Positions 41,948 through 52,833 of a stretch of 64,000 bases of DNA are shown here, piece by piece (position 1 is the first letter of the stretch; each line of letters begins with the position of its first letter). The notes under the pieces were generated by a model that worked only from the letters and a program-made list of their open reading frames with translations, was not told where the DNA came from and ran no database searches. Source of the stretch: Branchipolynoe longqiensis. Its lineage: Eukaryota > Annelida > Polychaeta > Phyllodocida > Polynoidae. The stretch is taken from the NCBI GenBank assembly GCA_030323885.1, contig CM059193.1, forward strand, positions 56,262,749-56,326,748, given 5' to 3'. The translations under genes were made by a program, and so were the position numbers.

Positions 41948-42080
41948 ACGCCTGTATAGAGAACAGTGTAAATACGTTCCTCTTTACCATAATAATACCT
42001 CAACCCCGAATCTGGGGTTCACATTGTGTTCATGTTGAGATGATACTGGTATTAAGTAACTCTTTTGGTTACAGAAACCG

Positions 42081-43380
42081 ATGGCCACCAAGCGAAACAA
42101 GGTTTCGCCGGCAGCGGCAGAAGGTCGCGTGCCCTCAGGGTACGATTCATCGCCTCCACAGACGGGCCCACCGTCTCCACAGCCAGGAGCTGGCCCTTCG
42201 GATAAGGACAGCGAGGAGGATGACTTACAGTGCTTGAATTTAGAAGAAAAGATTATCAGAATTATGGACCGAAAATACAAAAACATTCAGTCCATGACAC
42301 GGGCTTCTTCTCCTCCCATCCCAGATGATGATTGGGAATTCTTGTCGGAGGATGATACGGAATCAGCTTTCGAGGTTCCGAAACCGAAAGCGAAAAAGCG
42401 TATAAAAGAGTCGGAAGCAGCTCAGGTGATGAATTCACCAAAGCCAGTAAGAAGCGGGTTAAAAAGACCAAGAAAACCTAAAAGAAAAAGAAGGACTCAT
42501 CATCTGATTCTTCAGATGACTCGTCTTCAACTGAGTCGGACTCAGATACCGAATAGGGGCGAAAGTTAAAAAGAAGTGCCCGCTGGAGAAGGCAAAGAGG
42601 TTGCGTACCACAACCATGATGAGGGAAACGCTAAAAGGGCATTTCCATACGTTTAAACCCGCCAAGGTTATAAACAAATTGACAGAACAAATCTCGGGAA
42701 TCAAAGGCGTTCCCGAGTCAATCAGTAAAGAGATGGATGCGGGCATCCATCTCTCAGATGAAAGGCGGCGGTTTGAGAACGCGTTGTGTACCATCCACAA
42801 AGCTGTTCTCGGGGCTTTGACATCTATAACCCCCGTGGCAAACAGGATGCAAGCCGAGAATAAATTCTCGTCACTGGCCAGAGTAATGGACAAAGATATT
42901 GCGTTGCTTACCGCAGCCTCTAACTTTATGACTTTTCGACGATTCGAGAACGTCTATAAGTCAGTGACCACAGATGCTGGCAAGGAAGTAGCCAGGTCTA
43001 AAAAAGTAACAGACAATGATGGTAAAGAATATACACTTTACCTCCCACCAAAGCCAGTGAAAGGCAAGCCACTGGATAAAACCAAGATGTTTGGTGGACA
43101 GCTTGCGCACCTCTTCAAGGCAGTGGAAGTGGACACTAAAAGCGCTAAGAACACCGACAACAGAAGTAAAAAGTATGACAACGCCAGTAAATTCCGACGC
43201 CCCCGCACAGATTTTCGCTTCCGCCGAGGAGGAAGGCCGGGTCGAGGAGGTCCATCCTTCGGGTTCAATCCCAGAGGACGAGGCAGAGGAGAACGACAGA
43301 ACACGGCTTGGAACGACAACCGAGGATTCAAAAGGGAGTTTACACCCAGACCCCAGTTCCCCTGGCCCGGAGCCAAGTAG
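42081..43380 (+). pseudogene. DIRS 2 gag-like ORF with frame breaks
   Basis: ATG at 42081 opens a Pro/Ser/Asp-rich N-terminus (MATKRNKVSPAAAEG, then DDDWEFLSEDDTES). The frame is lost near 42440-42600 in a Lys/Ser-rich stretch, where another frame encodes SSDSSDDSSSTESDSD before a TAG. From 42601 the body is open: GIKGVPESISKEMDAGIHLS, ITPVANRMQAENKFSS, DNDGKEYTLYLPPKPVKGKP, then an RG-rich tail (FRRGGRPGRGGPSFGFNPRG) to the stop at 43378-43380. The body matches DIRS 1 closely. Confidence 0.75.
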
Positions 43381-45303
43381 AGTCGACGACACAGACAGCT
43401 ACCCTCAACATGGTGTCCGAAGAGACACAAACCTATGTAAGCAAGTTTAAAGCAGGCAATATCCTGAACTGTTTAGAAAACTGGTATAATATCACAACTG
43501 ATGGTGAAATTTTGGATATTGTAAAAGGGGTTCAAATACCGTTCATAGAAATACCAATACAGAAAAGAGTTCCGTTTCCATATAAGTTTAACTCAGAAGA
43601 AAAACTACAAATTGATAATCAGGTTTCTCTTTTTGAAACAAAGAGAATTATTGAACGAGTACAAAACACAGAAGGACAGTTTATTTCTAATGTTTTTTCT
43701 AGGCCAAAACCAAATGGTGAAATTCGTATGATTTTGGATTTAACTAAATTAAATGAATTGGTTACATACAAACATTTTTAAGATGTTCTCATTAGAAACG
43801 GCGAGAGATTTAATTACGCCGGAAGCCTGGCTCGCGAGTGTAGACTTACGAGATGCGTATTATACAGTCTCCATTTGCAAAGAACACAGAAAATTTCTGA
43901 GATTTATTTGGGACGGTACCCTTTTTCAGTTCACATGCATGCCTAATGGACTAGCTTGCGCACCTCGACTATTTACAAAGTTACTAAAACCTATTTTTGC
44001 AGTTATGGCTAGAATAGGTCATACAATGTTCCCATACATTGATGATTCATTTATTATTGCAGAGTCTTTTGACAAATGCCAAACAGCAGTTAAGGATTTG
44101 TGCGATTTATTAACAGATTTAGGTTTTTACATTCATGACAAGAAATCGGTCTTCGTCCCGAATAAGGAATTAAAATGCTTAGGGTTTATGATTAACACCA
44201 AAACCATGACAGTATCCCTAACGGAACAGAAACTACAGAAGTTTCATGACACGGCCTCCCAGCTGCTTGACATATCTAGGCCAAAGATTAGACAGGTCGC
44301 CGTCCTTATCGGTATAATGGTCTCGTATGCGCCTGCTATCCTTTATGGAGCGGCACATATTAAGTCTCTAGAAATAGACAAGAACAGAGCGTTGGCACGC
44401 ACAAAAGGTAACTTCGAAAGACCAATGAGCATTTCCCAAGATGGATTTCAAGACATCTTTTGGTGGATAGAAAATATTAACAACTCTCCCAATCCCATTC
44501 GAATGGGTCAACCCAACACGGTAGTTACTACCGATGCTTCTTTACAAGGTTGGGGAGCTCATCGAAATGATGTAGCGACAGGAGGGAGATGGTTAGAAGA
44601 CGAAAAATCAGACCATATTAATGTTCTTGAATTAAGAGCGATTTACTTGGGCCTTTTAAGTCTAATTAAAATACCTAAAGATAGTGTTCAAATTCTTACA
44701 GATAACACTACAGCTATGGCATATGTCAGGAATATGGGAGGTACAAAGTCAAAAGAATGCAATAACTTGGCACAAAGTATTTGGAACTGGGCGCAACAAC
44801 ATCAAATTTGGTTAACCATAGCACATATCCCAGGGACACAGAACATCCTGGCTGACAAAAAGAGCAGAGTTTTCCACGATCACTTAGAATGGAAATTAAA
44901 CACAAAAATTTGTCAAGAAAATTTGTCAAGAATGGGGGTCACCTACGATAGACTTATTTGCATCAAGAAATAATTTTAAAATTGACAAATATGTGTCATG
45001 GCACCCAGAACCATATGCTTGGCACATAGATGCTTTCTCACTGATTTGGGAAAATGAATTTTATTACATCTTCCCCCCCCCTTTAACATCATTACCAGAG
45101 TGGCACGAAAGATAAAGATGGATCGGTCGCACGCCATCCTGATCGTCCCTGAATGGGACACACAACCGTGGCTAGCAGGACTAGTCTCGACAGCCAGAGA
45201 CTGCCTCAGATTCCCAAAATCCCGAGGAAATCTAACTCACCAAGGCCCTCTGGAACATCACGGCAACGTAGCAACAACACCATTGCTTGCATTCCTTTTC
45301 TGA
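43308..45303 (+). pseudogene. DIRS 2 pol: RT, RNase H and methyltransferase-like tail, frameshifted
   Basis: It copies element RNA into DNA when intact. It overlaps the gag end. RT starts in the frame of 43308-43781 (VFSRPKPNGEIRMILDLTKL), shifts in a T-run near 43780, and continues in 43753-44973 with ASVDLRDAYYTVSI, FTCMPNGLACAPRLF and catalytic YIDDS (about 44035-44049). RNase H follows with TTDAS (about 44527), NVLELRA, LTDNTT and HIPGTQNILAD as acidic positions. A second shift near 44930-44950 leads to LFASRNNFKIDKYVSWHPEP, and a third in the C-run near 45073-45081 to VARKIKMDRSHAILIVPEWD, ending at 45303. The tail fits the region annotated as Dam-methyltransferase-like in DIRS pol. Breaks in homopolymers may be sequencing error in part. 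Confidence 0.88.
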
Positions 45304-46247
45304 ATAAATACCTAGAACAATTTGGATTAGACAAAATTACACAAGAACGGTTGGTGTCACATGCGTGGAGGAAAGGAACAGTAAAGATGTATTCCACATA
45401 TTTAAAGAAATGGGGCGTACACTGTCTTATTAAAAAGGTTAAACCCATGAACCCAACTATTGCCCAAGTTTGTAGATTTGTCAGAATGTTACGAGATGAT
45501 GGGCTAGGTTACGGCGCAATTAATGCTGCCAGATGTGCCCTCTCGATTATTCTCCCCAGATTGCGGGGAGAAACAGTGGGTAAACATCACGTAATACACT
45601 GGGTACTAAGGGGGATTTATGAACGAAATCCACCTAAGCCAAAATATGACCGATTTTGGGATGTGTCTCTGGTGTTCAAAATGTTTAAGGATTGGCCACA
45701 CAATAGATTTCTAGACATTAAACAATTAGGTTTTAAGGTAGCACTTCTACTACTGTTAGTCACAGGTCATCGAGGCCAAACTATAGTGGCACTTTCACTC
45801 GATGGGCTGGAAATAGACAGAAAGCAAGCGACTTTCGATTTAACAACTTTGTTAAAATCTAATCATATAGGCGACCCTTTGTCATCAATTAATGTAACAC
45901 AATTCACGGACGATCCAAAATTGTGTGTAGTATCAGCGATTAGAACATATATATCCAAGACACAAGGAGTTAGAAACTCAAGACAATTATTACTAAGCTT
46001 TATTAAGCCACACAAGGGTATTTCCAGGGACACACTCGCCCGTTGGACAATTAATGTGTTGACAATGGCAGGGGTGAATACGGACAAATATGCGTCACAC
46101 TCAACAAGAGGAGCCATGGTGTCAAAGGCACGTCTGCTAGGAATTTCGGTCAAGCGAATACTAGCGCATGCAGGTTGGAAGACAGAACGATCGTTTGCTA
46201 GACATTACAACAAGCGATTGGAGAAGCCCAGTGGTGTCGCACAATGA
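45153..46247 (+). CDS. DIRS 2 tyrosine recombinase (364 residues, uninterrupted)
   Basis: It is the site-specific recombinase thought to insert circular DIRS DNA. All catalytic positions are visible: Arg207 in TGHRGQT, His316 and Arg319 in HSTRGAM, His339 and Trp342 in HAGW, and Tyr352 in RHYNK. The N-terminal core-binding half is present (WRKGTVKMYSTYLKKWGVHC, then PTIAQVCRFVRML). The first 150 bases overlap the pol end in another frame, which is usual in DIRS elements; the ATG at 45153 is the first in frame, and the conserved part begins about 40 residues later. The intact catalytic set contrasts with decayed gag and pol upstream. Confidence 0.92.
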   Translation: MGHTTVASRTSLDSQRLPQIPKIPRKSNSPRPSGTSRQRSNNTIACIPFLNKYLEQFGLDKITQERLVSHAWRKGTVKMYSTYLKKWGVHCLIKKVKPMNPTIAQVCRFVRMLRDDGLGYGAINAARCALSIILPRLRGETVGKHHVIHWVLRGIYERNPPKPKYDRFWDVSLVFKMFKDWPHNRFLDIKQLGFKVALLLLLVTGHRGQTIVALSLDGLEIDRKQATFDLTTLLKSNHIGDPLSSINVTQFTDDPKLCVVSAIRTYISKTQGVRNSRQLLLSFIKPHKGISRDTLARWTINVLTMAGVNTDKYASHSTRGAMVSKARLLGISVKRILAHAGWKTERSFARHYNKRLEKPSGVAQ

Positions 46248-46440
46248 CTGCTACAGCACTAAAAGATCAAAAGGTGAGAACATAATTCTAGTCACAAAAC
46301 ATCGTGATTATAACAATGTTCCATGTCACAAACATAACCATAAAATAACATAACAATGAGAATAACAATTAAATATCAGGATAAAATGATATTACGTAAA
46401 GTCTCCCTAGCCTGAGGCTATATACCGAGGTAAAATAGAT

Positions 46441-46566
46441 TAATAAACACCATGTAAAAAACAAATCAGTTTATCCTGAGCAAATGCATAAGTAGATAGT
46501 GTGTTAATTGTTATTATGGACAAAGTTTTGTCTCATTTTGCTTAGCACCTTTTGAGACAGTCTCAT
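46441..46566. mobile_element. TGAGACTGTCTC MITE, right half only (copy 3)
   Basis: It matches the right half of 38962-39218 (CCATGTAAAAAACAAATCAG through CACCTTTTGAGACAGTCTCA) and starts within a few bases of the DIRS 2 end, so the left half was lost or replaced there. Confidence 0.75.
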
Positions 46567-46611
46567 ATATATATGTATACAGATATCAGTGATAGAAATA
46601 AGCAAAAATGT

Positions 46612-46935
46612 TCACTTTTCCAACGGACAACATCTAAGCCTAAGGTCAAACCAGGATGGGTACCGACTTGTGGCAGTGCGCACTCATGTCGACTTTATAG
46701 TGTTGCCCCTCTGGAAGAGCAGGCCGCCACACGGTGACCTGATATCCCACTCAGTCACATTTGTCCTGATACTGAGCCAACCAGTCCTTGCCCTATCCTA
46801 GTAATGCCGAGAGCCAGGCTAGGTAGCGGCAAATATAAATTTAGTCAATCATTGGTTTAACTCAGCCGAGATCCAAACTCCCGACCTTCCTCACATGAAG
46901 CCTTCCGCCTTATCGCTTGGGAGACCGCGTCCAGT
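46612..46935 (-). repeat. tRNA-derived SINE, minus strand
   Basis: Reverse order: head (CTGGACGCGGTCTCCCAAGCG, the GCGGTGG-type tRNA head), body and core (CACTATAAAGTCGACATGAG), tail near 46630. It belongs to the head variant also seen at 61428, 62289 and 63299. Confidence 0.75.
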
Positions 46936-47164
46936 TTAGAAATATTCACAGAGAGTGTATAATAGTATTAATACAAGCTCCTCACTTTTCAATACCCTCT
47001 TACACTGACATTGGTGACCTGGTTATTCGCATTGTATTTCATTATGTTTTTATGGCCTACCGAGAGATACTTTAACTTGACTTAGAAAGAGATGTGGCGG
47101 ATACACCCCTGTTCTCACTGGTGTCACGGAGCTGAGGGGGGGGGGGGGTTCACATACACTTGTT

Positions 47165-47395
47165 CTGACCCGAGTTCATCGCTCCTGACTTATACAATTG
47201 ATACTTGTCGCTTCCTAGCGATAGGATAGGGCAAGGACTGGTTAGCCCAGTGTCAGGATAATGGGACTGAGTGGGATATTGGGTCATGATTTCCCAGTGG
47301 GGCAGCACTATAAAGTTGCCATGAGTGTGCACTGTCACAAGTTGGTACCCGTCCTGATATGACCAGGACGTAAAACTCCAACAACCAATCAACCA
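47165..47395 (+). repeat. SINE, head truncated
   Basis: TTGATACTTGTCGCTTCCTAG, core CCCAGTGGGGCAGCACTATA, and tail GACCAGGACGTAAAACTCCA with an internal deletion of the TTAGATGTTG word. A G-run precedes it (about 47137-47147). Confidence 0.75.
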
Positions 47396-47457
47396 ACCAG
47401 ATTAATTTCAATTACACCGTGAATCTGCAATCTTTATCGTTGACCGTTATCGTTATA

Positions 47458-47680
47458 CAGTGAAACCCCGTTATAGCGCGATCGTTGGGGTCAATCCAAC
47501 GTCATTGCGAAAAGAGCGAGAGCGCGTTAAATCGCGGTTCAGTTTACTGAATTACCTTTGAATTAAAGAAATCTGGGAACAATGAATCATCGCGTTATAT
47601 TCGACAATCGACTTGGTCATTGTATCACCAAGTTACAGATACTGAATGTGAATTTGGCTGACACTTTTTCAACTGAATAA
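47458..47680. mobile_element. Tigger/pogo-like MITE end
   Basis: TA then CAGTGAAACCCCGTTATAGC matches a pogo/Tigger left terminus. Internal GCGCGATCGTTGGGGTCAA and CGCGTTAAATCGCGGTTC words support it. No right terminus can be placed confidently. Confidence 0.5.
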
Positions 47681-47780
47681 TAATAAGGTTTTTTTAAAAG
47701 TTGCATTGTCCGATGAAAGGTTAAAATTGTCTAAACCAAAACACTTACCTAGATTTAATTCTGCGTATACATCAAACTTA

Positions 47781-48419
47781 AGGGGCTGTCACACTATGAC
47801 ATAACCTTAGTGTATGCCGATGTATGCGATTTTCTACCAACACGTCGGTATACGGTGTCATACGTTACGTATACATTGGGCATACGTCGAGTACGCTTGG
47901 GATACGACGTCATAGGTCGGTGTAGGTAGAGCCGCTAAAAATTGTTGTGCAGGTTCAAAATTGTCAACGCACATCACTGTATGGCTCATTCATTTGGCGT
48001 ATGTTATGCACACATTAGGGGTAGGTCGGGATAGGTTGGAACACATTAGCCTACGTTCAACCTGTTGGGAACGTGCAGTTCGCGTACAGCCAATGGATGC
48101 ATGACATAGAACGTATGCCTGCCATATCTCCAGCGTACTTAACGTATATGCCATACTTCTAGCGATGAAGTAACGTACGTAATGTTGGTCAGCGTATGCG
48201 AGCGTTTTGCGAACGTTTTGTGAGGCACATGAACGTTCTGATACGCTAGCAATAGGTCAAAGATACGTTCTGCATACATTACGTATGTTGTGCACGTACG
48301 TTGTGTGTACACCCATTTTTATCCCCCGCCCCTGCAAAGTTCGGCGAATGCCAATGTACTGGCAATTTGTCGTATGTTGGGCACACGCCACCACCATACT
48401 TCGTATTGTGGCAGGGCCT
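47781..48419. mobile_element. CTGTCACAC-type MITE rich in TACGT words
   Basis: The left AGGGGCTGTCACACTATGAC and reversed right AGGCCCTGCCACAATACGAA lie between TTA/TAA edges. The interior is crowded with imperfect ACGTATGC/GCATACGT palindromes. Non-coding; the short frames in it are by chance. Confidence 0.7.
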
Positions 48420-48965
48420 TAAGATACCGGTGGCAGTGTTGCACTTATTAAACATCTGTTATCGCATGGTAATACCGAGTCAATAGAACCTGTTACTGCT
48501 GAAGCCTATTGTGTCAGAAATTTGATGTGCGTGCCAAAATTAATTTGGCAGGTTTTCACTCAAATATATTATATATTCAAGGGTAGCCATTTAGAATATA
48601 AGTTACCTCAAACTAAAGTAAATTATAATGAACTACCTAATATATTTATCCCCCAAAATTGCAGAAACACAAAACCATCGGACTATGCAAATTTAAGGAT
48701 AGGCAAATGGCAGTTTTCACCATACTGCATTATTATGTATAATGTATACAATGTATGTAACATGGTCAGACTACATACACGTGTCTGCGTTTGGAATGTG
48801 AATAGAAATGGGCTGTTGTGTGTATGTGATAGAATCTTCCAGTCCAGTTAATGGTCGTGTAATGTTTTAAGTGAGTATTGTGTCAGGATTCTTTTTGGAA
48901 TTTATTTGTCAAATATCAAGAACTCAATTAAAAAAACTAACATTTTTCATCTTTCTTATTTCGAC
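48420..48965. repeat. Dispersed AT-rich repeat (family R, second copy) and flank
   Basis: 48436-48690 aligns by eye to 2676-2885 and to 6590-6780. The remainder is AT-rich with no supported gene. Confidence 0.5.
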
Positions 48966-49705
48966 CGGATGCAGTGACCGAATCGGTAAGAGTGCAAGCT
49001 TTCCGTGCAGAAGGTCGGTAGTTCAAATCCCATCCGAGCGGCGAGTCAAGCCAATGACTTACAAAATTGGTACTTGTTGCTACCTAGCCTGGCACTCAGC
49101 ATTACTAGGATAGGGCATGGACTGGTTAACTCAGTATCACTCAATCAATCAATAGTTCCGTCCTCTAGTCGAGGGTTGGATGCAATGGTTCTCCACTTGT
49201 CCCGATGGTGTGCTGTTCTGATAGACTGAATAATTCAAGCCTGTCCACTGAAATATTTGTAAACCATGATGTTCTTGGTCTCCCTCTCCCTCTGCTGCCA
49301 TTCACCTTCCCTTCCAACAATGTACGGTATATTGAACTCTCACGAATGATGTGGCCAAAATAAATAAGTTTCTTTGTCTGTGTAGTGGCAAACAAGCGTT
49401 TCTTATTTTTAATTTTTCTGAGAACTTCTTTGTAGGTGATCTTCTTTGTCCATGATATTTTCATCATCCTTTGATAAGTCCACATCTCAAATGCTGCTAA
49501 ACGTTTGTACATTTTCTTAGAGATTGTCCATGTCTCAGCCCCATACATTAGAGTAGACCACACATAACACTGAAGAATACGCTTCCTTGTATGTATTAAT
49601 ATCTTACTTGATGTTAACACTCTATAGTATCACGATCCGGATAATATTATGACTGAGTGGGAAATCAGGTTATGGTGCTGGTGGCCGGGTTTCCCAGTGG
49701 GGTAA
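48966..49705 (+). repeat. tRNA-derived SINE split by a LINE fragment
   Basis: The head GATGCAGTGACCGAATCGGT with B box TAGTTCAAATCCC and body run to AGTATCAC at 49133-49140. The core (TATGGTGCTGGTGGCCGGGT) resumes after 49633. The 485 bp between is the LINE insertion. Confidence 0.8.
49141..49625 (-). mobile_element. 5'-truncated LINE (RT C-terminal region) with 8-bp TSD
   Basis: An open minus-strand stretch (49620-49165) encodes the conserved end of a non-LTR reverse transcriptase: CYVWSTLMYGAETWTISKK, AFEMWTYQRMMKISWTKKI, YFGHIIRESS and GKVNGSRGRGRPRTSW. The 3' end is a short TTGA-rich tail (49141-49155). Identical AGTATCAC at 49133-49140 and 49626-49633 marks target-primed insertion. The clade is not assigned; only about 150 residues remain. 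Confidence 0.85.
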
Positions 49706-49836
49706 GAGCTAATATTTGCTATATAATTGGTTGCTTGTTAGAATTTTATGTCCTGGAAACATCTAAGGTCATATCAGGACGGGTACCGACTTGTGACAGT
49801 GCATACTCATGACAACTTTATAATGCTGCCCCACTG

Positions 49837-50157
49837 GACCAGACGGGATGGCCGAATGTTGGTAGACCATGGGATTGTGGGTTTGAACCCTGTTCGAGTC
49901 AATCCAATGAATTAAATACTTGTCGCTTCCTAGCCAGGCGGTCAACATTATTACGATAGGGCTAGGACTGATTGGCTCAGTGTCAGGATAATGTGACTAA
50001 GTGGGATATCAGGTCATGGTGCTGGTGGCCTGGTCTCCCAATGGGGCAGCACTATAAAAGTCGTCATGAGTGCACGCTGTCACAAGTCGGTACCCGTCCT
50101 GATATGACCTTAGATGTTGCTAGGACGAAAAACAACAACAAACAAACAACAAACAAA
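49837..50157 (+). repeat. tRNA-derived SINE inserted in another SINE
   Basis: It is full length from GACCAGACGGGATGGCCGAA through GTGGGTTTGAACCC (B box) to TTAGATGTTGCTAGGACG and an AACAACAAACAAAC tail. The host word GCTGCCCCACTG occurs on both sides, a 12-bp target-site duplication. Confidence 0.88.
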
Positions 50158-50336
50158 GCTGCCCCACTGTGAGACCAGGTCGTCAGAACTATAACCTGAT
50201 ATCCCACTCAGTCACATTATCCTTACACTGAGCCAACCCATCCTTACCATATCCTAATAATGTCAAGCTCCTGGCTAGGAAGCGACAAGTATCAATTTTC
50301 TTTAAGTCATTGGTTTGACTTGACCAGGGTTCGAAT

Positions 50337-50744
50337 TAGATAAAGTATTCACCCCGTACTCGCAGTACACGGGTGAATACCAACCCTATATAAAAACTGT
50401 CGAAAAAGCGGGTTAAGGAAATGATAGCCTAATTTCACAATCTAAGCAGCAACATTTATTCTTTACATATGTCTTATTGGTAGCCCGCTACCTTTGAGTT
50501 GAAAAATATAATATAATATCTAGTTTAATTAGATTTAAAAGTGAAATCGACGGCGTTCTCTGGCCGCCATCTTGTCTTTTTGGATTCTCTCCCATTTCAC
50601 CAACTCTGTGGCAATATATGCAGCCATTTGATACTGGAGCCACAGTTTCTACTTCATGTTCCATACTGAACCTATTTTTGCCCGTATTTACACTACGTTG
50701 TCCTTCACCCGTGTACTACAAGTACCGGGTGAATCTTTTATCTA
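50337..50744 (+). mobile_element. TAGATAAA MITE with exact 9-bp TSD GGTTCGAAT (copy 4)
   Basis: The ends TAGATAAAGTATTCACCCCG and reversed TAGATAAAAGATTCACCCGG. GGTTCGAAT at 50328-50336 and 50745-50753 is an exact duplication of the host SINE B box. The interior carries CTGGCCGCCATCTTGTC. A 9-bp duplication is typical of Mutator-like elements. Confidence 0.88.
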
Positions 50745-51019
50745 GGTTCGAATCTGTGGGTTAAAATTCCACGATCTACTAAAACGGGAGACGGAAGCTC
50801 AACTCACTCAACCATCCTGTCTGGTCTATATAATCGGTGAATTACACACAATAAGTGAATAATTACTTAATTAGTGCCATTTCAAAGGACGTTATTATTA
50901 GTATTAACTTAAGTTAAGGTATCCAGAGATAAATATTTAGCTGCAAATGCACTTATGGACTACTTTAAGTTTAAAAAAAAAAAAAAGAATTTGTACTTAG
51001 ATCCCATGCGTATATATTA

Positions 51020-51274
51020 AGCCCCAGTCACACTATGGCTTGCAACTACTTTTGACTAAAGAACCCACCTCCCGGCGATCAAAGTAATGGTCGCCGACCT
51101 TTGAGTGACCATTTTAGTCGCAAGGAGGTTTTTAGTGTATGACCTGCAATCTCCTTGTGACTAAGTTGGTCGCAAGGAGGTCGGCAACCACTGAGGACTT
51201 TTTAAAAAGCAACCTTTTGCGACCTATTTTTGAAGACCCCTTTTTTGTGGTCGCAAAGTGGTGTGCCTGGGGTA
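51020..51274. mobile_element. CTGTCACAC-type MITE, TTA target
   Basis: It starts AGCCCCAGTCACACTATGGC after TTA and ends near GTGTGCCTGGGGTA before TTA. The interior GGTCGCAAGGAGGT/ACCTCCTTGCGACC palindromes are shared with 56106-56415. The right terminus has lost a few bases. The frame across 51139-51561 is not a gene. Confidence 0.65.
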
Positions 51275-51945
51275 TTATTGTGTCTTCATTGTATTATGGT
51301 GTCTTCATTAAACTGAGCCCGAGTAACCCATGGCTTACTATTATTAGTAATTCTTATAATTATATCATCACACAGGGAAGGGTGAACTTAGCTTATAAGA
51401 TGCACTCAAAAGGCTTCAAATTTACTGTAGGTGATAATAGCAGGGTTGCCAACCCTTACGGTTTCGCTGTAAGGTGTACAATATTTTATGTCCCGTCATC
51501 ACCGTACACCGATCTTCCGATTTGGCATATTCCAATGTTTGCAACCCTGCAATACCATTAATAATAATATAGTAATATTATATCAATCTTACGGATTATT
51601 TGTTTAAAAAAAAACAAAAAACAAAAACTATTTATGGGGGGTACCACCACACCCCTCAATTTAACATCCCTTAAGATCTTCAGGTTTTTCATTTTCCAAT
51701 GTTAGCCACCCTGTAGTAGGGCTTTTACAATTTTCCAAGTCTGATAGTTCCTTACCTATGTCACTCTAACTGCTGATGCGTGTGATTTTCATTATGGTTG
51801 AATGACACTAATACTAGTAACAGTAATATCCACAGCTTGACAAGAAACCACAAGGCCATGTGATTAGTACCTAAATATCTCCCAGGGAATATGTTGCTTC
51901 ATGTTATACAAATTATGACTAGTCACAGTTGATCACGATATATGA
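51275..51945. other. Intergenic DNA, no feature seen
   Basis: AT-rich with poly-A near 51604 and a short duplicated word (GTGTCTTCATT at 51279 and 51299). No supported gene or known repeat. Confidence 0.4.
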
Positions 51946-52208
51946 TGAGCCTGTCTCAAAAGGTGATAAGTAATATTGGACACAACTTTGTCAATTGTAG
52001 CGATCAACATACTATCTGCTTATGCATTTGCTCAGGATAAACTGATTTGTTTTTTTATATGGTGTTTCATAATCCCAATAGAATACATATTGATTTGAAG
52101 CAAATGTCCTTGTGTTTTCAGTGTAACTGTTTCTGTGCTGTTTTGTGTCAATTGTTATGCGGGGGGGGGGGGCGGGGAAATTTAGTTATCATCTTTTAAG
52201 ACAGCTCA
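51946..52208. mobile_element. TGAGCCTGTCTCAAAAGGTG MITE (copy 4)
   Basis: The left TGAGCCTGTCTCAAAAGGTG is intact. The right end (ATCTTTTAAGACAGCTCA) is eroded and a G-run (52161-52172) lies inside. Shared interior ACACAACTTTGTCAATTG. Confidence 0.7.
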
Positions 52209-52389
52209 AAAGAGGGCACATAGCTTGTAGTTTAAAAGAAATAAAAACTTTACATACCAATATTCTAAAAGTTTTACTAGTTTGTTTGGGTCTTTTTGTA
52301 GTTGTTGATGTTTTAATTGATGCAATGTATTACAGGCAGTCTCTATTTGAATTACCCCGTCTCAATGTGTGTACACCACCAGTTATGTG

Positions 52390-52833
52390 GAAGACCAGAC
52401 GGGATGGCCGAATGAGTTGAGCGTCTGTCTCCTGTTTTGGTAGATCGTGGGATCTGAACACTGTTCGAGTCAACCCAATGACTTAAAAATTGATACTTGT
52501 CACTTCTGAGTCAGGCGCTTGGCATTACTAGGATAGGGCAAGGACTGGTTGGCTTAGTATCAGGATAATGTGACTGGGTGAGATATCAGGTCATGGTGCT
52601 GGTGGCCTGGTCTCCCAGTGGGGCAGCACCATAAAGTCGCCATAAGTGCGCCGGTCCCCGTTGTGATATGACCTTAGATGGTGCTAGGACGTCAAACAGC
52701 AACAAACAAACACACAATCCCAGTGGGGAAGTACTATAAAGTCGCCATGAGTGTGCACTGTCACAAGTCGGTACCCATTCTGATATGACCTTAGATGTTG
52801 CTAGGACGTAAAACAGCAACAAACAAACAAACA
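52390..52833 (+). repeat. SINE with a duplicated 3' half
   Basis: A head-to-tail SINE (GACCAGACGGGATGGCCGAA to GATGGTGCTAGGACGTC, 52390-52712) is followed by a second core-plus-tail (CCCAGTGGGGAAGTACTATA to TAGATGTTGCTAGGACGTAA) with no second head. Unequal exchange within the AACAAAC tail or a truncated second insertion would explain it. Confidence 0.75.

Larger units (their letters stand above)
41336..46436 (+). mobile_element. DIRS retrotransposon 2, near full length (5.1 kb)
   Basis: The inverted terminal repeats ATTTTACCTCGGTATATAGC are near-identical at both ends (41336-41365 and 46407-46436). The order is leader ORF, gag-like ORF, pol (RT, RNase H and a C-terminal methyltransferase-like tail), then a tyrosine recombinase overlapping the pol end. 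This is the canonical DIRS plan, in which the recombinase integrates a circular DNA copy without target-site duplication. Pol and gag carry frameshifts while the recombinase is uninterrupted. Confidence 0.93.
49735..50825 (-). repeat. Minus-strand SINE hosting a second SINE and a MITE
   Basis: One SINE lies in three pieces: tail and core 49735-49836, body 50158-50336, and head 50745-50825 (ending at the reversed GACCAGACAGGATGGTTGAG). A plus-strand SINE separates the first two pieces, and the MITE at 50337-50744 separates the last two by cutting the B box. Confidence 0.85.

Noticed and set aside
51139..51561. 140-codon plus-strand frame
   Set aside because: It starts inside the MITE at 51020-51274 and continues into AT-rich DNA with no motif.
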